Below are positions 55,393-64,000 of a DNA stretch of 64,000 nt, piece after piece. The DNA comes from Alviniconcha marisindica (Eukaryota > Mollusca > Gastropoda > Provannidae). The translations under genes were made by a program, and so were the position numbers. A model generated the notes under the pieces. It was not told the DNA's origin, did not search any database, and saw nothing but the letters and a program-made list of their open reading frames with translations. The DNA lies in the NCBI GenBank assembly GCA_018857735.1, contig JABMCL010002225.1:38501-102500 (forward strand), read 5' to 3'. Position 1 is the stretch's first letter. Every line of letters begins with the position of its first letter.

Positions 55393-56465
55393 TTTCCTCC
55401 CAATGTCTGCGGTCAGTACTGATTGTTACTAGTTTGCATTTTATGGAGAAAAAAGTTCAAAGCTAGGTCGAATCAAAGTCACCAGACCGTCATGTAACAC
55501 ATGCGAAGAGGTTATTATAAGAGTAGCTTCCCTTCGAGCGTGCACCCTTCGTTGTTTTCCTCGAAAAGAAAACACGAGTTCTCTCCCTCTATACTCTTTC
55601 CTCTTCTCAGCTGAGACACTAAAAAACACAAAGGCTACACCATCATAACGCAGCGCCGCTGTTACTATTACTCTCAATCAGTTCTGCTTGTCCAGTTCCG
55701 TAGACCAAACCAGACTTGTCTCACCGTCGTTTGAAAAAATACTGCCACTGAAGTTTACTGGGAGAGGTCACGTCAGTAAATGCCGCCGGGACTGATTGAT
55801 CAGGTTAATCAGTCCCCCCCCCCCCCCCCCCCACCCCCCCGCGACATTCCGCCAGTGGCGCGGGGGTGCTGCCGGGGGTGGGGCTCTCACTTCAGTCCTA
55901 CGGTTTAATATTATTATTATCATTTTTTTTTAAATTCGATCTTTTCAATGCGGACAAATCACCGAATGATGAAACGGCTTGAGCGACAGTCTCAGTCAGT
56001 CTCTCCGTCAGTCTCAGTCAGTCTGTCTCTGTCCGGCAGTGTCTGTCTGTCTGTCTACTGTATGTATGTATGTATGTAGTATGAGAACAACCATACTCTT
56101 CTCTTTCGATTTTTCTCAGTACCTGCAATAACAATATTCAATATCAGTCAATGATCTTCACAGTATCACGCAGTATTGCCTGTTTGCTCTAAACTGACTC
56201 ATCACAACAAGCTCTACTGACTCGAAAAACAACAACTGACAAAACAAAACAACAACAACAATTTGAACAGGGTTATGGTAACTTTAAAATCTCAATAACA
56301 GAATGTTTTCTGTCTTTTTTTCTTTCTTTCTTTCTTCTCCCCGGCGGTAGAGTGGCAAAGCGTTAAACAAGACTGAAAGCTTGTGTACCTTTTATGGTTT
56401 GATGTCATGTATTAGGTCTGTGTGACAGATATTACACAAAATTAAAAACTTTATATAAATGCGTA
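55393..56465 (-). promoter_or_regulatory. 5' flank of NDUFAF4
   Basis: Positional call only: presumed promoter/5' UTR sequence of NDUFAF4 with a C run (55816-55832) and a short (TCTG)n/(TATG)n stretch near 56040-56075. No defensible promoter element is visible. Confidence 0.3.
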
Positions 56466-56612
56466 ATGGCAATCAAAGTCACAAGACAGTGTCCACAGAC
56501 CACAACCTTTGAAGAGAAAGGCCGGAGAGCCGAAGCGGATTCGAACCAAGGTCCCTCTGCTTCAGTACCAGCCTCAGCCTAAACGCCTTACCGCTAGGCC
56601 AAACCAGCTCAC
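56466..56612 (-). mobile_element. tRNA-derived SINE (family A), truncated
   Basis: On the minus strand the head reads GTGAGCTGGTTTGGCCTAGC with the B box GGTTCGAATCC (56538-56547 region); the element stops within the body near CTGTGGACACTGTC. Confidence 0.8.
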
Positions 56613-56629
56613 GTGAGCAGCCGCTAGGA

Positions 56630-56945
56630 GTAGGTAAACATGGTGCTTAACGTCCACAGAAACCGTAAGGCTTATTAGGGACGGGGAGAAAGGTGTGTGG
56701 GGGGGGGGGGGGAGGTTACGGATTGGGGGGAAGAGTGAGATTATATACCTATCGCTACACTGTCACCACCACAATGACTCCTGCATTAAGATGGGCTGTG
56801 ATGAGAGGCATTTCAATGTTTCGAAGTTAATTGTGAGGGACCGTGAAAGTCACAAGACAGTGTCCACAGACCACGATTTTTGAAGACTGAGAAAGGAGAG
56901 CCAACTTGCGGATTCGAACCGGATTCAGTTGACTGACCAGAACAG
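56630..56945 (-). mobile_element. tRNA-derived SINE (family A), near full length
   Basis: The 3' module (CCGTCCCTAATAAGCC, TTACGGTTTCTGTGGACG) sits next to the truncated copy. The B box is GGTTCGAATCC; the A box region is diverged. A G run (56699-56712) interrupts the body. Confidence 0.75.
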
Positions 56946-57285
56946 CCGCCGGCTAGGAGATGATAATTGCTATGTTGTATGTGTAGCTTACTCAGTGGCA
57001 ATCATCTCCAGTATTCACCAGTGTAGAGTGGGCAAAAAGAAGACGAACTCTGCCAACACTGCTGTGCCTGGATCTGAAATCACAATAATAATAGACAACA
57101 TTGTTGATTTAGTACTAAGCCGAGATATCGATGCCAGACTTTATCACCCTGATTATTAATGGGCCCACCAGTGCCTGAAACAACGAAACATCTTTCCTCT
57201 CGTCTGCCCGTTTTTCAGTGCATCCAGTCAGGATTTGGGGCGTGCGTTTTAAGAGAGCGAGAGTGAGAGAATTCTAGACTGAGAT

Positions 57286-57395
<110 letters not shown>

Positions 57396-57926
57396 AAGTA
57401 CACACGAAAGAGCTTGTTTTTGCCGACAAATCCACAGTTTTATTTCCTTTTAAGTACAATACAAGTACATATGCAAGTTTCATAAATATCACACAGTACT
57501 TTACGTACATTTTCAAGTCAAAAGTTGATTCAGTATTTAAGCAGCTTCACCTATACTTTTAGTTTCAGCGGAGAGCAGCAACAAAAGTCTTCAATACTGA
57601 TAACAGTAAAAATGTGATTTTGACAGATACTAAAAGCACTATCGTCATTCTTATAACAGATTCTGACTACCGGTTAAAAATAAGTGATCACATGACAAAG
57701 ATTAACAAAACAATATCTGATTTGAATCAACCTGTTTTGAAGGCTTGTCAAGTTTATAGTTGGGTGTTGAAAACTTCGCACTTAAAACTGAAATACTGTC
57801 ACAGTTGTTTGTAGAACGCAATTTTAATTCCGACACAGACTAAAATTTCCTTGCGCTGTGAGCTGTTGCCAAGAAAAACAACTGAAGCTGCCATAATTAC
57901 CATGCTGCAACAATGGAAACAGCGGC

Positions 57927-57928
<2 letters not shown>

Positions 57929-58015
<87 letters not shown>

Positions 58016-58058
58016 CAGAGACAGAGACAGGGAGACAGACAGAGACAGAGACAGACAA
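57929..58058 (+). repeat. (GA)n then (ACAGAG)n microsatellite
   Basis: GA array passing into GAGACAGAGACAGAGACAG repeats. Confidence 0.93.
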
Positions 58059-58061
58059 ACA

Positions 58062-59655
58062 TAACTATATAAAGGCAACTGAAAATCTCTATCGTGACAT
58101 AACCGTCAAAAGAAAGTTGTTTTTCGATGCCGTCGTAAGGTTAAAAACTATTAAGCTGCCTCCAACATAATGCTGCAAAAACAAAACAGCAGAGAAATGT
58201 GCGGGCCAGTGAGAGAAAGGGGAGCAGGGCGTAAAGCAAGAAAAATAATTGGACATGGTTGTGTCATGAACGTTTAGAATAGAAACTGATTTCCAGTCTA
58301 TTAACGTTTGCTAATAACAGACGCTTCGATACGCACGGCGCACTCGTTCCCTTTGTTATCAGTTCAGACTCCTTGTAAAGTCAAGACTCACCGGAATGCA
58401 CTGTGACACAACATGTCCCCCAGAGAGAGAGAGAGAGACTGAGAGAGAGAGAGAGAGAGACTGAGATGTCCAGACACAAGCAACATACAAAAACAAGGGG
58501 GATCCGAGGGTACAGTAGCTGATGACGAGTATAATTTATGAACAAAAAATGACTATACTAAATGATGTTTACTTAAAAGTATGAATTGTGATGATTTTTT
58601 TAAACAGAGCAGACATTTACTCTAGTTAAGCGGACGTGGCTTTTGTGGCTCGCTGTACTGACTCAACTCAACTGACTGGCGTGGGTCCAGACAGGTTGAG
58701 AGACTTCAGTTTTTCACTTCTGTCTATCCAGCACAGTACAGTGCAGATTCGTCTGTGCCTGCCTCGCCTTCGTGTGCCCAGCACGAACTAAGATGGCTGT
58801 GCACTGTAAAATCCCAAGCCTACGTGGCCTTACGAGCCTTACGATTTACAAGAGAAGGCCTGATTGCACGCAGATAATGTAAAGCAGAACAATGAATGAA
58901 TGAACACTGATTCATGGCGCACAAAAACTTCGAAACAAAAAAAGTAAAATGATGAAGATGATACAGTGATTCCTGTTCACAGATTTCCTAGCAGTTCTTT
59001 CGCCACTAGCAGAGGCTGCCATAACTGTTACTAAAATTAGAAACCATTTGTGCGAAAATCATTTCTGGTTTGAAAAATGGCAGAAGTTATGCAAATACAC
59101 TTAGATGTATCTACGTGGAGTAGTGGCGCAAGCCGTGCAGTCTACGGCTGTAATTAGAATTAATCAGATAAAACAGAGCAACAGACATCGAATGCAGTGC
59201 GGCTTCGACCACAACCACTGCGGCTTAGAAAAGAATGATCATGTGGATCCTCTTATCGACTGACTCCACAAGATTCCAGACAATGCCGACACGGAAAGCA
59301 ATGGATTAACGGCACTGCACAAATCTGAAACAAGAATGACTGCTAGCGTTCTAAAGAAAGATCCATACACATAAAAGGTTCAAATTAACGCTATTTATAA
59401 CGGCACTGCACATTTTCCAGCCACCGAGACTGACGTATTTGTCTTTCTGGTATTTCATTTCCGTGACAAAAAGCCGACAGACGAAAATAAAGTGCCCGAA
59501 GACCTGACTCAGTACTCTGATGGCTCTTTCGAAATCAGACCGTTGGATGGTACAGACTTGGCGAGTACCGGGAAAAGCAAGGGGGACGCGAAGGAGAGGG
59601 AGTCGGAAAAGGAGCAGAGCGACAGCTAGGCGCGCTGTCTGTTTGGCTTGTAACG
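58062..59655 (+). other. Intergenic, no gene seen
   Basis: Short GA tracts (58420-58460) and a fragment of the Penelope-like repeat at 59361-59400. A minus-strand frame upstream of 59668 looks Leu/Arg-rich but matches no known protein. Confidence 0.5.
59361..59400 (-). mobile_element. Penelope-like repeat 3' end fragment
   Basis: Contains CACATAAAAGGTTCAAA as at 3896-3912. Too short for more than family assignment. Confidence 0.4.
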
Positions 59656-59679
59656 CTACTGACGGCAAGGCAAATCTCC

Positions 59680-60085
59680 GGGGGGGGGGCGGGGGGGGGG
59701 GGGGGGGCTGGGATGGGGGTGGAGAGTGGGGTGGTAGTGCATTGAGGTGGGTGGGAGAGGGGTGGAAGGTGGGGTGGAGAGTGGGGTGTGGTGCACTGAG
59801 GTGGGTGGGAGAGGAGGGATGCGGGAGGGAAAGTGCGGGGGGGGGGGGGGGGGGTGCATTGAGTGGGTGGGAGAGGGGTGGATGGGGTGGAGAGTGGGGA
59901 GTGGGGGTGCATTGAGGAGGGTGGGAGAGGGGTGGAGGGTGGGGGTGGAGAGTGGGGGGTGGGGGTGCAGTGAGGTGGGTGGGAGAGGGGTGGAGGGTGG
60001 GGTTGGATGGGGGTGGAGAGTGGGGGGTGGATGCATTGAGGTGGGTGGGAGAGGGGTGGAGCGTGGGGTTGGGGGCGTTTGTGGA
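59680..60085 (+). repeat. ~52-bp G-rich minisatellite
   Basis: About seven units with GTGCATTGAGGTGGGTGGGA and GAGGGGTGGA, GGGTGGAGAGTGGGG. It begins with a G-rich run. The complementary strand is a long Pro-rich reading frame of no coding value. Confidence 0.9.
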
Positions 60086-60432
60086 GATGGGGAACGTGTG
60101 CCTAACGCCACACCCTCACTACCGGATTGGTTCTGCACGAAGGAGTCGCGTAAACCAGACACTGGCTCAAGTCTTAAAGGGGACCCCAAACGAAGATTCA
60201 TGCTGACTGAAAACGTTGAAAATGTGCAAGTATTCTTTTTCTCTTTCCTTCTCCTAGTTGTATGTAAGGGTATACACTCGATTACCTCCCCCATTTCCCA
60301 GTCCCCCCTCCCGCCCTCCCCCTCCCCGCTCCCCCCCTCAGACTGTCTCATTCGTATGAGAATCAGCGCGTTACAAGCCTCATTATCATTATAAGCACTG
60401 CCGTTTGCCAGCTTCGTATGGTGTTCTGGCAA

Positions 60433-61725
60433 TAATTATGCACACTGATTTGGTTCGCTCTTCACTATTGAAGAACTGAAAAAGATTGGCCCTTGACGTA
60501 AGAGACGCTTGTACCACACTTGCTGGCCTTGTTCATGACGTCACAGATAGCCCTATAGACTGCCAGATATAAAAAGATAGTGCTCATGGCTGTTATATCG
60601 ACTTTTAAACGGTGATTTTTAACAATGTAGACCAAAAATCGACCAAAAAAAACAAAATTATATTCCTATCGATATGTTCCGTGATGATCTTCACTTGATG
60701 TCTCCCTTAAACTTATATGAGCCTTTCAAGTCTGTATCATTGAAGTCCATATAATTATGTTATACCATTTAGTGCAGGAGGATGTGTACTTCACTGGACA
60801 CTAAAATCAAAGTCTTCGTGAAGCATTTCTGTGCCAATGCCTAAGTAATTACTCCTAATTAGTGCAAGCTGAAATGCGTTAGTGCATTAGCCTAGACTTC
60901 ACGTAGTACTTCCGTGTCAATGTAACTTTTGGAAACAGTACTTAAAACGGCAACTTTGAAAACACATCTGTCCGTTTTTGGACAGGCCGCCGCCATTTAC
61001 AAATCACAGCTTACGGCTACTACAGGGAAAGGGAGAATTAAGGCGTATTCGAACCAGGGGTCCGCAACGCCTGTTTTCTCGTTCAGCACCTTGACCATTG
61101 TTCCGGACAGGTGCCGCACATGTCTCGCGCGCGTGCTCAGCGAAATGCAAAGCGCTGAGGTCAGAAACCAGCGAGAACACTGAGCAGCACAGTATGAAAC
61201 AAAACTGATGGTATCGTGCTCTTGTTGAAGGAACGACACGCAAGCACATAAATGCATAACAGTAGCTAGTGAATTAGTAGATAAAACCAATAACTAAATA
61301 AATAACGGTTGTAAAGACAACATTATGTGTAAACGAACAGATAATACGGAGAAAAGGTCCATAATTAGATGATAAAGAGAAGACGGATGTGGTAGGCCTT
61401 TGTATTCCTAAAAGATACCAAAAAAACAAAACAAACAACAACAAAAACAAGACCACTATATCGCCACAATGAACGATTATTAAACTGGACAACATAAAAC
61501 CCAACTATACAACACAGAAACAATAACTATCCAAATCTTCACCAGGAGCCGACTTCTGTCCACTGTTCTATCGCTGAATGATGACATGGCGCGGCTTGAT
61601 ATTCCGGTAAAAAGTTCTTGTGTCGGTGAAAATGACGCAGGACATACCACTCTTTTCAACAGCAAACTTGGCTAAACCGCATCACAATACTTTGCTCTGC
61701 TGAGCAGCTTCCAATGTCCACTGTC
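60433..61725 (+). other. Intergenic, no gene seen
   Basis: No repeats or reading frames that can be supported. Confidence 0.5.
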
Positions 61726-61726
61726 A

Positions 61727-62151
61727 GGTTGTGGCAAAGGTGTGAGGCTGGAGCAAAGATCACACGTGTAGGACAGAGGTGTGAAGCTGGGGCAAAGGTC
61801 ACACGTGTGGGACAGGTGTGAGGCTGGAGCAAAGGTCACACGTGTGGGACAAGTGTGAGGCTGGAGCAAAGATCACACGTGTGGGACAGAGGTGTGAGGC
61901 TGGAGCAAAGGTCACACGTGTGGGACAGAGGCGTGAGGCTGGAGCAAAGGTCACACGTATGGGACAGAGGTGTGAGGAGCAAAGGTCACACGTGTGGAAG
62001 AAGGGTATGAGAATGGGGCAGAGGTCACGTGTGTGTGGGGGTGGGGGGTGGGGGTGGGGGAGGGGGTATGAGAATGGGGCTGAGGAGTGAGAATGGAACA
62101 GCAGTCACACGTGTGGAGGAAAGGTGTGAGAATGTGGCAGAGGTCACATGT

Positions 62152-62184
<33 letters not shown>

Positions 62185-62370
62185 GGTATGAGAACGGGCA
62201 GGGGATGAGAATGGAGCAGAGGTCACACGTGTGGGGGAGGGGTATGAGAATGGAGCAGAGGTCACACGTGTGGGGGAGGGGTATAAAAATAGGGCAGAGG
62301 AGTGAGAATGGAGCAGAGGTCACACGCGTGGGGCAGAGGTATATTGCTGGGACAGAAGTATGAGGCCGGG
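61727..62370 (+). repeat. ~38-bp minisatellite
   Basis: About 14 units of GGTCACACGTGTGGGACAGA and GGTGTGAGGCTGGAGCAAA; later units change to GAGAATGGAGCAGAGG. G runs occur at 62036-62066 and 62168-62187. Confidence 0.93.
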
Positions 62371-62431
62371 GCAGAGTCAAACAGTCACAACGTGAAAGGC
62401 TTGTCTTTACTGTGCCACAGGTTACAACAAC

Positions 62432-62559
<128 letters not shown>

Positions 62560-62854
62560 AAAGAAGAAGACAAATGATGTATAAAGGCAGTACAGGTATA
62601 CAAGATCAGGTGTAAGAGTACGAGCCACGGAGCTGATAGTAAAAGGGAACAGACGGAACTAGAAAATGCGGCGATCTCTTAGACCTGCACAGTTTTACCG
62701 TTTTTGAAGTGTACAAGTAAAACGCAACAAATTGACGGCCTGCAGGTATGTCAGGGTTTGTTATGGGACTAGGACTATCTGGTATCGGTAGCTTTTCTGT
62801 TGTTAGAGATCGAGTCAGCACCTGGAACTGATCTGAACCGTAATCAGCAGAACT

Positions 62855-62856
<2 letters not shown>

Positions 62857-62887
<31 letters not shown>
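62857..62887 (+). repeat. Poly-G run
   Basis: About 30-bp G run followed by CGGGGCGGGC. Confidence 0.9.
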
Positions 62888-63465
62888 CGGGGCGGGCGCC
62901 CTTTCTAACTATCGCATTTGAACAGACGAACCTCAGTTTCGTCACCAGCCTATTTGTGGCATCACCTCCGAAAAACGGACCCACTGTTCAACGTAAACGC
63001 GAGAGAAACATTACAAAATATGTCATTCTGGGCCGCTTGCATGTATTATTATTTCCCCGGAGTTAGTGTAGCCAGGTGGTGCATACCAGAAAAAGTGGCA
63101 TGCCAGCTGGGTCACTTAAAAGCTGGCTGGTATGACTCGAGGCACTTTACATCTGCATCTATTCAGTTTCTGGACAATGTTGCATTGTTCTGTCAAATGC
63201 TTTAACACTTTACACTATCACTCCCTCTTTTCGCTTTTCTTAACTCTTGTTAATGAGTTCATGTTTTTTTCAGTGTGACTATTAAACAAATCAGATTAAA
63301 TAAAACAAGCCAACACGTGAAACGTCTGAAATAGCTCTGTGACCAAAGGACTGACAGCGGGAACATTCCTCACAATGTTGGACATTAGGACAACCTGTTG
63401 ACATTCTGATTCAACACAACAGCCCTGGCGCAACACAGTGAGAGTGACGACTTCCACATCGGTGG

Positions 63466-63769
63466 CAGCAGCCTGTCGTCATGAGACTACGCGGTACCGG
63501 CCACAACCGACTCAACGCACACAAGTACAGGATCAGGAAGATGAAGCTGGCACCATCACCAACCTGCAGCTGCGGTTTCGAAAGCTAAACAGCGAAATGT
63601 GTATTGCAGTGATGCCCATTTCTGCAGAGAAAATGTGTGGCAAACAGCTGTCCAGCTACACATCAAACTCTACGGCAGCAAGGAGGAACTGGAGAAGACG
63701 GCCACATTCATCTTGCAGACTGGACTTTCAGTGTAGTGGCGGCCGAGAAGCACTGTGGAACTGCGTGGT
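63466..63769 (+). mobile_element. LINE ORF2 3' end remnant
   Basis: Frame 1 reads VVMRLRGTGHNRLNAHKYRI, KMKLAPSPTCSCGFES and then a stop/frameshift. A second frame reads VWQTAVQLHIKLYGSKEELE, KTATFILQTGLSV and TAG at 63767-63769. The first part is the C-terminal motif (R-LR-GHN-LN, P-P-C-CG) of an RTE/Jockey-type non-LTR retrotransposon, the second its usual end. It has degenerated. Confidence 0.8.
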
Positions 63770-64000
63770 GCCTTCAGCCACAGTGTGCGGAAAAGACCGC
63801 CCAGTGCTCGGATCTTCCTCCAGTTTCACGCATAACTGCCTGCCTGCATAGAGAGCTCCTGGTGACGGTTCACTCGTGAAATGCTGTAGCCGACTCCACG
63901 GACATTCATCCGATGCGCATTATGATCATTCGGTTTCCGTCGTCGCTTTCGCGAAACTCCTGGTCGTCCTCTGTAATCCGAGTCACACTTTCAGCATTGG

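Noticed and set aside
59535..60432. Long Pro/His-rich minus-strand frame (258 aa) and Gly-rich plus frames
   Set aside because: They lie on the G-rich 52-bp minisatellite and resemble no known protein.
63438..63851. 137-aa frame read as a single protein
   Set aside because: The recognisable LINE motifs lie in other frames; this frame is a chance reading.

Overview
The window is animal nuclear DNA, most likely from a mollusc and plausibly a gastropod. The coding parts are split into short exons with GT/AG introns. The proteins are metazoan: TRPA1, MTRES1, RBM7, NDUFAF4 and a glycosyltransferase family 92 enzyme of the kind expanded in lophotrochozoans. The non-coding DNA is full of CA, GA and AT arrays, long G or C runs, minisatellites, SINEs, MITE-like elements and LINE remnants. 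The species cannot be fixed from sequence alone.

Layout. 1-14.5 kb (+): the 3' part of a TRPA1 channel gene, ten exons from the pre-S1 region to the stop at 10629, then a long candidate 3' UTR with two minisatellites. 14.9-20.2 kb: intergenic, with repeats and one SINE. 20.2-23.9 kb (-): a complete four-exon MTRES1 gene. A MITE copy carrying a nested SINE lies just upstream (24.0-24.7 kb), and a second MITE copy sits in its intron 2. 27.3-36.6 kb (-): a four-exon RBM7-like gene. Its 6.1-kb third intron holds what looks like a nested three-exon small gene on the same strand (31.48-32.90 kb) and a decayed tandem copy of its last two exons (29.7-30.8 kb). 37.8-41.3 kb (+): an ORF1-like LINE reading frame and an internally deleted Tx1/L1-like LINE with a poly(A) tail. 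41.8-46.5 kb (-): a GT92 glycosyltransferase in two recognisable exons. 46.5-52.4 kb: repeat-rich intergenic DNA with two SINE families. 52.4-55.4 kb (-): a complete three-exon NDUFAF4 gene. 55.4-64 kb: repeats, SINEs, minisatellites and, at the end, the 3' end of another LINE.

The genes do not form a pathway. MTRES1 (mitochondrial transcription/ribosome-associated RNA binding) and NDUFAF4 (complex I assembly) both serve mitochondria, RBM7 acts in nuclear RNA decay, TRPA1 is a plasma-membrane channel and GT92 acts in the secretory pathway. The most unusual features are tandem arrays in TRPA1 introns that have copied real 3' splice sites together with the first bases of the exon, the nested and duplicated small gene inside RBM7, two SINE families that share one internal module and have visible target-site duplications, and a perfect 37-bp-arm hairpin in an NDUFAF4 intron.
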